Positions 13,949 through 22,065 of a stretch of 30,000 nt of DNA are shown here, in pieces. The notes below the pieces were generated by a model that worked only from the letters and a program-made list of their open reading frames with translations, had not been told where the DNA came from and did no database searches. A program made the position numbers and the translations under genes. The first letter of the stretch is position 1. Every line of letters begins with the position of its first letter. This stretch comes from Clostridia bacterium. Lineage in GTDB: Bacteria > Bacillota > Clostridia > Oscillospirales > CAG-272. Location: assembly GCA_900770605.1 (NCBI GenBank), contig CAAGKS010000040.1, forward strand, positions 1-30,000. Direction: 5' to 3'.

Positions 13949-14998
13949 ATGCCTGACTTGAAGCTTGTGAAAAATCCGGGATACGTTTATGATTTGATGT
14001 TTTTGTTTTATTATAAATTCAACGCCGATATATTTCCTATGGTATTTAATGCAAGCGAAGATGATATGCAGTGGTTTTCAGAGGAAATGAAAAAATTTGA
14101 GCCGATCTCTGACGATCTGTACGTATTTTTCAGATTGATACCCTCAAAGCGTTGCTTCTTTACAATAAACTATTTTGATAATTATTCAAAAGCATTTAAA
14201 AGCGACTATGACCTTGCTTTTTTGCAAAAGAAAATAAGCGATTATAATTTGCTTATAAGGAACATTATAATTCATTATTTTGAAGATCTTAACGCCGATC
14301 AGATAAGCGAATGTATGACATCGTATAAACGTATGTTCGACGTTATAAAAAAATCTGATTACGATGATAGGATTAAGACTAAGCTTTACGAGTTTTTTGC
14401 TGATCCCGAGTCGTATATCCGTTTGCTTCAATATGAGCTTATGGCTAAGGATATTCAGCTTTCGTCATACTATGAGAAAAATTATTCAAAAATACTCGGC
14501 TCGTATAATGAATTGAATTTTGAATTACTGCATGAGCAAATGGGATTTTTTGATCATAGAGAAATTTTACATAAAATAAATCCCGTTGATACGCGTGTGT
14601 CATTTTGCCTTTTGAATAAAAATCTTCTGCGTTCTTCTTATCACGAGGATGGCGTTTTATATCTTTTCGGAGTTGATTATCTTTCTTCTATCGCAAGTTT
14701 AAATAAAAAGTATATTTCGCCTGATCTTGAACAATTTGGATCGGCACTTGCAGACGCTAACCGTGTTAAAATGTTAAATATTATTTTGCAAAAGGGAAGA
14801 TGTACTCGCAAGGAGCTTGAAGTTGCGCTTGAAATACCCGCATCAACGGCATATCATCATGTAAGTACACTTGAAAAGTGCGGACTTGTTCAAGCAGAGA
14901 TATCTAAAAAAACACAGTTTTATAGCATCAATCACGAGTATTTTAGGGCGGTAATAGATTACTTGAAAAGATTTTTGGAGCAATCTGAAAAGCAATGA
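13949..14998 (+). CDS. ArsR-like winged-helix regulator with a large N-terminal domain
   Basis: A 349-residue protein. The C-terminal 85 or so residues form a winged helix of the ArsR/HTH_20 type: LADANRVKMLNIILQKGRCTRKELEVALEIPASTAYHHVSTLEKCGLVQAEISKKTQFYSIN. The first 260 residues are mostly helical, rich in Tyr, Phe, Asp and Lys, and I recognise no family; there is no signal peptide or membrane span. Ordinary ArsR sensors are about 100 residues, so the N-terminal part is presumably a ligand-sensing or oligomerisation domain. The gene stands alone: divergent from the XRE gene, followed by a terminator shared with the convergent GH127 gene. AAAGTGGTGA precedes the ATG. Base composition is AT-rich relative to the flanking housekeeping genes. 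Confidence 0.82.
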   Translation: MPDLKLVKNPGYVYDLMFLFYYKFNADIFPMVFNASEDDMQWFSEEMKKFEPISDDLYVFFRLIPSKRCFFTINYFDNYSKAFKSDYDLAFLQKKISDYNLLIRNIIIHYFEDLNADQISECMTSYKRMFDVIKKSDYDDRIKTKLYEFFADPESYIRLLQYELMAKDIQLSSYYEKNYSKILGSYNELNFELLHEQMGFFDHREILHKINPVDTRVSFCLLNKNLLRSSYHEDGVLYLFGVDYLSSIASLNKKYISPDLEQFGSALADANRVKMLNIILQKGRCTRKELEVALEIPASTAYHHVSTLEKCGLVQAEISKKTQFYSINHEYFRAVIDYLKRFLEQSEKQ

Positions 14999-15010
14999 TA
15001 ATAAAAAAAT

Positions 15011-15040
15011 AAAGGACAGAGAGATCTCTGTCCTTTTGTA
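15011..15040. terminator. Bidirectional terminator between ArsR-like and GH127 genes
   Basis: AAAGGACAGAGA (15011-15022) pairs perfectly with TCTCTGTCCTTT (15025-15036). The A-run before and T-rich tail after allow termination of both converging genes. Confidence 0.9.
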
Positions 15041-15054
15041 TTTATGCTATAAAA

Positions 15055-17154
15055 TTAGTCCGGGATCGCGCCCTTGGGTGCGCCGCCGATGTAGGGGTCA
15101 GGATATCTCTTTGTTCTTTCCTCGATCGGAATGTGAACGGGTGTACGTGTCCAATGAACGCCGACCTCTGCGTCAGTTGTTACGGTAGGCAGGCAGGAGA
15201 TACGGAGACGCGCGCATCCGAGCGGGATCATTTCGATCTCCTCCTCCTCAAAGTCGGTGAATGCGGGAGAAGCCTGGAGCTTTCCGCACATATCGTCCTC
15301 CAAAGACCACTCGGGAATACGTCTTGCGCGAGCCTTGAGAACTATGGGAGCGTCCTCAACGGTGAAGGGCTGAGCTGCAAGCTCGGTCTTTATTTCCTTA
15401 ATGGAAACGCAGGAGCTTATGTCGTCGCCTTCAAGGCAAAGTCCGTAGTTCCAGTGTGACTTGGGAAGCACCTCGTAGTTTTCAAAGAGGTGAGGATCGG
15501 GGTGAGCGTACGTACCTGTAACGTCGATCACTCTCCAACACTCAGGGATCTTTACGGAGTAAGTAAGCGGTCCGAGGTCAACGGAAACGCTTCCGTTGTT
15601 CTGCCACTTGGTCATAGAAAGGCTTGCGCCGAAGGTTATCTTTATCTCGTCGCCTGCCTCGAATATTGCCTTAACACAAGCAAATCCTTCCTTGTCTGCT
15701 ACAAGCTCTACCGTCTTGTCGCAGATAGTTGCGCTCACGCTCTCGCTCCAAGCGGGAATACGGAAGTACATAGGAAGCTCATCACTTATCTCACACTCGG
15801 TGATCTTTACTGTAACAGTAGTGTCAAAGGGATAATTCGTGCGCATGTTGAGAGCGAGCTTCTTGCCGCCGAGCTTTGTGCAAAGCTCGCTGTCGCTGTA
15901 AAGCCAAGCTACAACGCCGCCGTCGCGGGAGGTCTGCCAGAGGTTCATAGCGTACCAGGGCCAGCCCATTCCCGTGTTGTGTCCGCAGCAACGGTTGTTG
16001 GGGGTGAATATCTCGTGAGATCTGTGGAATACCCAAGAGCCGTCTGTGGTAGGCTGACTACGCCAGTCACTGAGTATGGGAAGGTTTGCGCTCGTGAGGT
16101 AGTGCATCTGCTGGTAGCTGGGGCTGAACGAGGGAGCGAAATGATTGAGCATGATGTCCTCGGTTCTGTCACCGTAAAGCGTGTTACCGCTGATCCTACC
16201 CATCTCGTAGAAATTCTTTGTAAGCTCTACCATACCGCAGGGCTCGTAAGCCTGTCTGGGATCTACCTCACCCTCACGGATCTGCTCGTCAGCGGCAAAT
16301 ATTCCGCGGGGCATCTGACCCCATACCTCTTTGAATTTGAGGTAAGCGTTCTCGGACTTCTGGAAGTCCTCAGCGTTGCAGGACTGCTGTGAATATACAG
16401 CGTCGTATCCAACTCTCTGACCAAAGTCAACGGCGTGGTGCGCGATGAATTCCATATCGCACTTCCATATCTTCTGGTGGAACTTTTCTGCAAGGTCGAG
16501 CAACCATGCTTGCTTGGTCTTTCTGTAATACCAGTAGATAGGTGTGAGCATATCGCCGCCACGTACCTTCTGCCAACGGAGTCTGTCGCGTCTTGCGGGA
16601 AGGAATATGGGATCGGGAATATTAGCGCAGAACTTGAAGAAGCCGTCCATGGTCTCCATAACTCTCTGGTCGCCCGTGTTTTCGTAGTAGAGAATGAGGG
16701 CGTCAAGAAGCATCATAGCGGGGAAGAGGTCGGGCATTCTCATACCGTTGGGAAGCACGTCGTACTCCTTGAGGTATGCAGGACCGAACCAGCCGTCCTC
16801 CTGTCTTGAAGCAAAGAGCGCCTCAAAATATTTTTGAGCGGTGTCAAGATGCTCCTTGTTCTGAGCGAGCACCGCCATAGGATAAAAGCCTCTGAACCAA
16901 TAGGGGATCTCCTCCCAGCCGGAAGCGGTCTCGGGATAGAGGAAACCGTTCTTGTCGGGTCTGAAGAAGGGACCGAACTCGGGAAGTCTGCCTGTGATGC
17001 CCTCGCACATCAGGTCAAGCTGAGTGCTGAGCCAGCCCTGGCTTACGGTAACGTCACCGAGGGGGAGCTTATCCATATAAAGCTCGGAAAGAGCGCCGTC
17101 CTTCTGGTTTTTGAGGGGAAGCTGCTTTGAGTAATAAAAGGTATTATTTTTCAT
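15055..17154 (-). CDS. GH127-type beta-L-arabinofuranosidase (DUF1680 family)
   Basis: A 699-residue protein with the helical-barrel and beta-sandwich layout of GH127. The cysteine-zinc active site is visible: AYEPC gives Glu304-x-Cys306, and NRCCGHN gives Cys389-Cys390, matching Glu338/Cys340/Cys417/Cys418 of Bifidobacterium HypBA1, where Cys417 is the nucleophile. The acid/base is probably Glu290 in AADEQ, less certain. The family releases arabinofuranose from beta-linked arabino-oligosaccharides of plant cell-wall glycoproteins. No signal peptide is seen, so it acts in the cytoplasm on imported oligosaccharides, yet no transporter lies nearby. The ATG at 17154 with GAGGTG upstream is preferred over the TTG at 17166. 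Divergent from an AraC regulator that probably controls it. Related families such as GH146 share this motif, so substrate is inferred. Confidence 0.85.
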   Translation of the reverse strand: MKNNTFYYSKQLPLKNQKDGALSELYMDKLPLGDVTVSQGWLSTQLDLMCEGITGRLPEFGPFFRPDKNGFLYPETASGWEEIPYWFRGFYPMAVLAQNKEHLDTAQKYFEALFASRQEDGWFGPAYLKEYDVLPNGMRMPDLFPAMMLLDALILYYENTGDQRVMETMDGFFKFCANIPDPIFLPARRDRLRWQKVRGGDMLTPIYWYYRKTKQAWLLDLAEKFHQKIWKCDMEFIAHHAVDFGQRVGYDAVYSQQSCNAEDFQKSENAYLKFKEVWGQMPRGIFAADEQIREGEVDPRQAYEPCGMVELTKNFYEMGRISGNTLYGDRTEDIMLNHFAPSFSPSYQQMHYLTSANLPILSDWRSQPTTDGSWVFHRSHEIFTPNNRCCGHNTGMGWPWYAMNLWQTSRDGGVVAWLYSDSELCTKLGGKKLALNMRTNYPFDTTVTVKITECEISDELPMYFRIPAWSESVSATICDKTVELVADKEGFACVKAIFEAGDEIKITFGASLSMTKWQNNGSVSVDLGPLTYSVKIPECWRVIDVTGTYAHPDPHLFENYEVLPKSHWNYGLCLEGDDISSCVSIKEIKTELAAQPFTVEDAPIVLKARARRIPEWSLEDDMCGKLQASPAFTDFEEEEIEMIPLGCARLRISCLPTVTTDAEVGVHWTRTPVHIPIEERTKRYPDPYIGGAPKGAIPD

Positions 17155-17184
17155 AATGCACCTCAATAAAAATATTCTAACTCT

Positions 17185-17212
17185 ATTATAATATATTGCA
17201 AGGATTTTTCAA
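17185..17212 (-). promoter_or_regulatory. Promoter of the GH127 gene
   Basis: On the minus strand, TTGAAA (17212-17207) and TATAAT (17190-17185) with 16-base spacing, about 30 bases before the start codon. Confidence 0.75.
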
Positions 17213-17233
17213 TGATAAAAATAGACTTTTCTA

Positions 17234-17262
17234 TTGAATAAATCGATTTTTTATGTTATAAT
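17234..17262 (+). promoter_or_regulatory. Promoter of the AraC-family gene
   Basis: TTGAAT (17234-17239) and TATAAT (17257-17262) with 17-base spacing, 80 bases before the start codon. The two divergent promoters have -35 boxes only about 21 bases apart. Confidence 0.75.
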
Positions 17263-17286
17263 ATAAAAAAATAGCGTAAATATATC

Positions 17287-17304
17287 GATTTTATCGATAA
17301 AATC
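17287..17304. promoter_or_regulatory. 18-base perfect palindrome in the AraC leader
   Basis: GATTTTATCGATAAAATC is its own reverse complement. A partial copy, ATCGATTTTTTAT, lies at 17242-17254 inside the AraC spacer region. It is downstream of the araC-type promoter, where an autorepressor operator would block transcription; a simple operator role is inferred only. Confidence 0.55.
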
Positions 17305-17341
17305 ATTGAAAAAAACGATATTTCAAAAAGCGGAGAAAAAT

Positions 17342-18133
17342 ATGCAGAATAATTTGTATCTCGATCTCAATTATATACCGCGCTATCTTTCCTCGGGTAT
17401 CAAGACCTTTGCCGAGGGCGAGGCGCACGTAAGCCGATATAACCGTCAGAATATCCTCATTCTCGTTTTTGAGGGCGAGCTTCGCTTTGAGGAGGACGGC
17501 GAGGAGATAATTTTGTGCGCGGGCGAGTATTACGTTCAGGCGATGGGGCGTTGGCAGACGGGCAACACGCCGAGCGTCAGCCCAAAATATTGCTTTATAA
17601 ACTTTTCTGGTCAGTTTACGGATAGTCCCGAGAGGGCGATGGCGCTGCGCGGAAAGTTCGACGTGCCTCGCGCGGAAGCCGTTTGCGAGCGGCTCTGTCA
17701 GGCTTATAACGAGTCGTCGGCGTATGCGGACGCCACGGCGCTCTTTGAGGTGCAAAAGCTATTTTTCGACGTGCTCAATATACTTTGCCGCGCAAACGTT
17801 TCTTTCGCGGATAAAAAGTCACTCGCCGAGCGTATTTACGCGTATATAACCGAGAATTTCGCGCTTGACGTATCTCTTGATTCTCTTGCGGAGCGTTTCA
17901 GCTATTCCAAGGACCACATAATAAGAGTGTTTAAGAGCGTGTACAAAATAACCCCGCACCAATATCTCTTGCAGTGCAGGGTGTGTTACGCAAAGCTTTT
18001 GCTTTCCGCCGAGCGAATGAGTATCGCTGAGATAGCCGCGGAGTGCGGCTTTGCCGAGACCTCGTCGTTTCACCGCGCATTTGAAAAGCTCGAGGGCGTC
18101 TCTCCCGCGCAGTATAAGGCGGAGAAAAAATAA
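17342..18133 (+). CDS. AraC-family transcriptional regulator
   Basis: A 263-residue regulator with an N-terminal cupin-like sugar-binding domain (about residues 1-145; includes ILVFEGELRFEEDGEEIILCAGEYYVQ) and a C-terminal double helix-turn-helix (about 165-260), with FSYSKDHIIRVFKSVYKITPHQYLLQCRV and IAEIAAECGFAETSSFHRAFEKLEGVSPAQYK. The ATG at 17342 is chosen because GCGGAG lies seven bases before it; a TTG 36 bases earlier has no such site. It is divergently arranged with the GH127 gene, so it most likely activates arabinofuranosidase expression in response to a plant sugar. Confidence 0.92.
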   Translation: MQNNLYLDLNYIPRYLSSGIKTFAEGEAHVSRYNRQNILILVFEGELRFEEDGEEIILCAGEYYVQAMGRWQTGNTPSVSPKYCFINFSGQFTDSPERAMALRGKFDVPRAEAVCERLCQAYNESSAYADATALFEVQKLFFDVLNILCRANVSFADKKSLAERIYAYITENFALDVSLDSLAERFSYSKDHIIRVFKSVYKITPHQYLLQCRVCYAKLLLSAERMSIAEIAAECGFAETSSFHRAFEKLEGVSPAQYKAEKK

Positions 18134-18158
18134 AAACCGAGAGCGAAAATGCTCTCGG
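18125..18158 (-). terminator. Terminator of tRNA-Thr
   Basis: CCGAGAGC (18137-18144) pairs with GCTCTCGG (18151-18158). Read on the minus strand it is followed by TTTTTATTTTTT (18136-18125), so it terminates the tRNA transcript. It may also serve the plus-strand AraC gene weakly, since that side lacks a T-run. Confidence 0.8.
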
Positions 18159-18164
18159 CTCTTA

Positions 18165-18240
18165 TGGAGCTGGTGATGTGACTCGAACACACGACCTGCT
18201 GATTACGAATCAGCTGCACTACCGACTGTGCTACACCAGC
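18165..18240 (-). tRNA. tRNA-Thr (anticodon CGU)
   Basis: The minus strand folds into a standard cloverleaf: acceptor GCTGGTG (18240-18234) with CACCAGC, anticodon stem CTGAT/ATCAG around a TTCGTAA loop giving anticodon CGU (reads ACG), and a T arm with GTTCGAGTC. The discriminator base is U and the CCA end is encoded (18167-18165). It has its own consensus promoter and terminator, so it is a single-tRNA transcription unit. Confidence 0.95.
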
Positions 18241-18250
18241 AAACAGTAAT

Positions 18251-18279
18251 ATTATAATCTAAAACCCCCGTTTTGTCAA
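18251..18279 (-). promoter_or_regulatory. SigA promoter of tRNA-Thr
   Basis: On the minus strand, perfect TTGACA (18279-18274) and perfect TATAAT (18256-18251), spaced 17 bases, with a G-run in the spacer. The -10 ends ten bases before the tRNA 5' end. Confidence 0.92.
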
Positions 18280-18372
18280 GATGTTTTTTCAAAAATACTT
18301 TTGATAGAATTTTATTGATTTTTCGACTTTTTTATGATAGAATTATAACGAAAACTTTGATGGAGAATGCTT

Positions 18373-19242
18373 ATGAATCTTTGTGACGTAAAGACTATAA
18401 AACAGATAATGGCGATGTTTTCGCTCAACTTCCGCAAGGAGTTCGGGCAGAACTTTCTTACGGATATCTGCGTGGTGGAGGACATTGCCGATAACTGCTG
18501 TGACGACGCTGATAGCACTATTCTTGAGATAGGCCCCGGCGTTGGCTCGCTGACGCGCGAGCTGGCGGCAAGATATAAGAGAGTTATCGCCGTTGAGATA
18601 GATAACGGACTTATCCCCGTGCTCAAATATACGCTTGGTGAGTTTCCCAACGTAACGGTCATAAATCAGGACGTTATGAAGGTGGACCTCGGTGAGCTTC
18701 TCGCACCTTATTTCAAGGAAGGGAAGGTCAGCGTGTGCGCGAACCTGCCTTACTATATCACAACGCCCATACTTATGAAGCTGCTTGAATCGGGGCTGCC
18801 CTTTGAGTATATAACGGTAATGATACAGCTCGAGGTCGCGCAGCGCCTTTGCACCGCGCCCGGCGGCAAGGACTGCGGAGCTATCACGGCGGTGCTCAAC
18901 TATTACGGAAAGCCCGAAAAGCTGTTTTCAGTCGGAGCGCACAAATTCATACCTGCGCCCAAGGTGGATTCCAGCGTTGTACGTATAAAGCTTCACGAGC
19001 AAAAGCCCTTCGTTCCCAAGAGCGAGGAGATGCTGTTCCGCACTATCAAGGCGGCGTTTGAGCAGAGAAGAAAAACGCTTCCCAATGCGCTTGCGGCAGG
19101 CTTTAGCGAGCTTAGTAAGGAAGAGCTTACACAGGCAGTCGTGGAGTGCGGATTTGCCCCCGAGATAAGAGGAGAAAAGCTTGGAGTTGCCGATTTCGTC
19201 GCGCTCTCCGATGCGATACTTGACAGAATAAATGCAAAGTAA
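18373..19242 (+). CDS. rsmA: 16S rRNA (adenine1518-N6/adenine1519-N6)-dimethyltransferase
   Basis: A 289-residue KsgA/RsmA enzyme that dimethylates two adjacent adenines near the 3' end of 16S rRNA with S-adenosylmethionine. FRKEFGQNFL is the conserved N-terminal substrate-site block, LEIGPGVGSLT is the SAM-binding motif I, AVEID is motif II, and NLPYYITTPI is catalytic motif IV. The C-terminal helical domain contains KAAFEQRRKTLPNAL. The start at ATG 18373 gives seven-base spacing to GGAGA; the ATG six bases earlier is too close. Length is normal. A terminator follows at 19253-19287, so it is a single-gene unit. Confidence 0.97.
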   Translation: MNLCDVKTIKQIMAMFSLNFRKEFGQNFLTDICVVEDIADNCCDDADSTILEIGPGVGSLTRELAARYKRVIAVEIDNGLIPVLKYTLGEFPNVTVINQDVMKVDLGELLAPYFKEGKVSVCANLPYYITTPILMKLLESGLPFEYITVMIQLEVAQRLCTAPGGKDCGAITAVLNYYGKPEKLFSVGAHKFIPAPKVDSSVVRIKLHEQKPFVPKSEEMLFRTIKAAFEQRRKTLPNALAAGFSELSKEELTQAVVECGFAPEIRGEKLGVADFVALSDAILDRINAK

Positions 19243-19252
19243 AAAACAATGC

Positions 19253-19287
19253 TCGGCGCTGAAATATCAGCGCCGAATATTTTTTCA
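19253..19287 (+). terminator. Terminator of rsmA
   Basis: TCGGCGCTGA (19253-19262) pairs with TCAGCGCCGA (19267-19276), followed by a T-run at 19280-19285. An A-run upstream could make it work in reverse as well. Confidence 0.93.
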
Positions 19288-19298
19288 TTTCGTGACAA

Positions 19299-19327
19299 TT
19301 GATTTTATGCTGAAAATGTGTTAAAAT
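19299..19327 (+). promoter_or_regulatory. SigA-type promoter of the ECF sigma operon
   Basis: TTGATT (19299-19304) and TAAAAT (19322-19327) with a 17-base spacer. It would provide basal transcription upstream of the ECF-type promoter at 19368-19394. Confidence 0.65.
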
Positions 19328-19367
19328 TAAGGTGAAAATAAAAAATATTCCAATTTTCTCAAAAATA

Positions 19368-19394
19368 TGTAACCTTTGTGGGAGAAAATCCGTC
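19368..19394 (+). promoter_or_regulatory. ECF-type autoregulatory promoter
   Basis: TGTAAC (19368-19373), 17 bases, then CGTC (19391-19394). This is the Firmicutes ECF pattern, as for SigX (TGTAAC-N17-CGWC), and it lies 53 bases before the GTG start of an ECF sigma gene, as expected for autoregulation. Confidence 0.75.
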
Positions 19395-19446
19395 CTTTAT
19401 GGTGAAGGGTACTCTGAAATTCGCAAAATACTTGGGAGGTGACGAC

Positions 19447-20001
19447 GTGGACGATAAGAATATCGTTGAATTGTTTTGGGCTCGTTCTGAGGACGCGCTG
19501 AAAGAAACTCAGTCAAAATATGCCGGATACTGCTCGGCTATCGCCCGCAACGTGCTCGATTCACGCGAGGACGCCGAGGAGTGCGTTAATGACGCCTATC
19601 TGCGCCTCTGGAACGCCATACCGCCCGAAAGACCGAGCTCTCTCAAAGCGTTTCTCGGACGGATAGTGCGAAACGTCGCGCTTGACCGATATGACGCGAG
19701 CAAGGCGGCAAAGCGCTTTAATTCCTCAGCGGAGCTTGCGCTCCACGAGCTTGAGGAGTGCTTGCCGAGCGCGGACGCTTCCGCCTCGGACGAATACGCG
19801 CTCAAAGAGGCTATAAACGGCTTTCTCGCGCAGCTTCCCGCAAAAACGCGAATAGTATTTATGAGAAGATATTGGTATCTCTGCTCGGTAAAGGAAATAG
19901 CCGAGAGTATGAGAATGACCGAGAGCAGCGTAAAGGTAACTCTGCTCAGAACCAGACGGAAGCTCAAGGAGCATCTTGAAAAGGAGGAGATTGGAATATG
20001 A
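19447..20001 (+). CDS. ECF-type RNA polymerase sigma factor
   Basis: A 184-residue sigma-70 family factor of ECF type with only regions 2 and 4. Region 2 includes DSREDAEECVNDAYLRLWNAIPPE and AFLGRIVRNVALDRYD; region 4 includes LPAKTRIVFMRRYWYLCSVKEIAESMRMTESSVKVTLLRTRRKLKEHL. The GTG at 19447 is chosen because GGAGG at 19435-19439 gives seven-base spacing. A longer frame opening at 19378 starts inside the ECF promoter, which argues against it. The gene overlaps the beta-propeller gene as ATGA, the usual link between an ECF factor and its membrane anti-sigma. It probably directs its own operon and an unknown set of other targets. Confidence 0.93.
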   Translation: MDDKNIVELFWARSEDALKETQSKYAGYCSAIARNVLDSREDAEECVNDAYLRLWNAIPPERPSSLKAFLGRIVRNVALDRYDASKAAKRFNSSAELALHELEECLPSADASASDEYALKEAINGFLAQLPAKTRIVFMRRYWYLCSVKEIAESMRMTESSVKVTLLRTRRKLKEHLEKEEIGI

Positions 20002-22043
20002 ATAAGAAAGATCTTTTGAGAGCCTTTAATTCAGTCGATGAAAAATTTATAGATGAGGCAGACCCCACGCTCGCAGAGAGCGCATCTGCCACCAAAGGTG
20101 GTAGACTCGGTGTATCCAAAATAAGACGTATTATCGTAATAGCCGCGAGCCTTTGCCTCGTTACCGCGCTTTCGCTGGTGTTGTTCTTGCCGTTCAACAC
20201 CGAAAATGAGGCGCAGAAGCACGAGAGGGACCCTTATTACAAGGTAATATCCGCCCTTGACGCTATGAACAAGGACGATGACGCGCCCAAAAATAATTTT
20301 GAGGTCATTATGGGCACGATAGGCGATCTTTTCGAGAGCAAGGACGTTTTTGATTACGTGTCTAAGGACTCGGTCAATATGTCCGGTAACAATGTTTTTG
20401 TTGAAGATTTGGAGTCGGGTTTACAGCCGCCCCCTACCGCTGACGGTTCAAACGGCTCTTCGAACGATGTCCTTGGCAATGGCAAATACGAGGAGGTCAC
20501 CGATAACCAGGTCAGCGGCGTTATCGAGGCTGACATTATCAAGAGAACGGATAAGTACGTGTTTTATCTTGAGCGCGGTTATAACGTAGACGCGACTATA
20601 CGCGTGTACTCTATCGCAGGAGAGAGCTCGGTTCAGATCGCAAGCCTTCCTATCAGCTTTTGGAGTGAGGCTATCACCGTTTATTCAAACGAGTGCGAGT
20701 TTTATCTCTCGGAGGACGCGAACACCATAACGCTGATAACGCACGGATATTCAAAGGACCACAAGGTCTATACCGAGATAATCCCGATAGACGTCAGCAA
20801 CGTGACTAATATCCGCCAAAATAAGAGCGTGGTGCTTACGGGTAACTACGTTTCTTCCCGTAATACAAACGGCAATATTTTGCTGATCACGCGTTTTTCT
20901 GCCGCGAACGATCCCGACTTTTCGGACGAATCTACCTTCCTGCCTCAGATCATTATTGACGGCAAGGCAAATAGCGTTGCGCCTGATGATATAATCTTAC
21001 CCGACGTGCTTGATTCAAGAATATATACGGTAGTTACTATGCTTGACGCGGATAGTCTTGAGGTAAAGGGCAACGTAGCGTATCTTTCTTATTCCGATAC
21101 TCACTACGTTTCCGAGGACACCGTTTATATCACGCGCAGATATATTGGCGAGCGTACTGAGGGAGACGTCGTTCGAGTCGGTCCCGTTACCGAGATAGTT
21201 GCGCTCAAATATAGCGCCATAGGTCTTGAGAAAAAGGGAAGTGTAACCGTTGAGGGACGCGTTAAAAATCAGTACAGTATGGATCAGCACGACGGTATTT
21301 TAAGAGTAGTTACCACAACTGAAACTTACGTTCAAAAGGTTAAAAATAACGGAAATGATACCGTGTCTGCGGAAGTTATAGACAGCGGCGCGAGCAACGC
21401 GGCGCTGTGGTGCATCGACCTCAAAACTATGAAGGTAGTGGCGTCCGTCGTTGATTTTGCGCCCGACGGAGAAACGGTTGAGTCCGTGAGATTTGACGGC
21501 GACTACGCTTACGTTTGCACCGCGGTCACCATAACTTACCGCGACCCCGTGTTCTTCTTTGACCTTTCCGATCTTGATAATATCACCTACAAGGATACGG
21601 GTGACATCGAGGGATATTCCTCATCGCTCGTTGACTTCGGCGACGGATATTTGCTTGGCATAGGCTATGGCGCAAACAGAAATATCCTCAAAATAGAGAT
21701 ATACGTTGAGACCGAGAACGGCGTAGTGTCGCTTTGCTCTTATGAGCGAGAGATAGGCGCGTTTTCCGATGACTACAAGTCGTATTATATCGACCGTGAG
21801 AACTCGCTTATCGGACTTGGATATAATGGTCTTGGTGAGATCTCAGGCGATATTGGTTGGTGGGGCAATCACTATTTGGTATTGCATTTCAACGGAGCCC
21901 AGCTCGTTGAAATGTTCGTTGCGGAAATCGACTCTCACTTTGTCAATATGGTCAATATGCGCGGCTTTTATGCTGATGATTACTTCTATATCTTCGCAGG
22001 TAAGGAGTTTGAGGTCGTTAAGCTCTTTAATGCGGTGAAATAA
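19998..22043 (+). CDS. Membrane-anchored beta-propeller protein, probable anti-sigma/sensor
   Basis: A 681-residue protein. Residues 1-45 are cytoplasmic, 46-67 form a single membrane helix, then a linker of about 90 residues leads to an extracellular domain of the 'secreted beta-propeller' family (PF09826-like). NQVSGVIEADIIKRTDKYVFYL near residue 177 is that family's entry motif (usually VEGVDEADIVKTDG). Repeated blocks such as YVFYLERGYN, GNVAYLSYSD, YAYVCTAV and YFYIFAGKEFEVVKLF fit propeller blades. AAGGAGGAGA precedes the ATG, which overlaps the ECF stop. The short N-terminal segment lacks the His-x3-Cys-x2-Cys zinc motif of classical anti-sigma factors, so ECF inhibition is inferred from gene order and topology. 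A signal sensed outside the cell, perhaps protein or glycan binding by the propeller, would release the sigma factor. Confidence 0.85.
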   Translation: MNKKDLLRAFNSVDEKFIDEADPTLAESASATKGGRLGVSKIRRIIVIAASLCLVTALSLVLFLPFNTENEAQKHERDPYYKVISALDAMNKDDDAPKNNFEVIMGTIGDLFESKDVFDYVSKDSVNMSGNNVFVEDLESGLQPPPTADGSNGSSNDVLGNGKYEEVTDNQVSGVIEADIIKRTDKYVFYLERGYNVDATIRVYSIAGESSVQIASLPISFWSEAITVYSNECEFYLSEDANTITLITHGYSKDHKVYTEIIPIDVSNVTNIRQNKSVVLTGNYVSSRNTNGNILLITRFSAANDPDFSDESTFLPQIIIDGKANSVAPDDIILPDVLDSRIYTVVTMLDADSLEVKGNVAYLSYSDTHYVSEDTVYITRRYIGERTEGDVVRVGPVTEIVALKYSAIGLEKKGSVTVEGRVKNQYSMDQHDGILRVVTTTETYVQKVKNNGNDTVSAEVIDSGASNAALWCIDLKTMKVVASVVDFAPDGETVESVRFDGDYAYVCTAVTITYRDPVFFFDLSDLDNITYKDTGDIEGYSSSLVDFGDGYLLGIGYGANRNILKIEIYVETENGVVSLCSYEREIGAFSDDYKSYYIDRENSLIGLGYNGLGEISGDIGWWGNHYLVLHFNGAQLVEMFVAEIDSHFVNMVNMRGFYADDYFYIFAGKEFEVVKLFNAVK

Positions 22044-22065
22044 TTTTTTTGCGGGGGGGGATTTT

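Noticed and set aside
15490..16392. 300-codon plus-strand frame inside the GH127 gene
   Set aside because: Antisense frame created by codon bias of GH127; the sense gene has intact active-site motifs over the same region.
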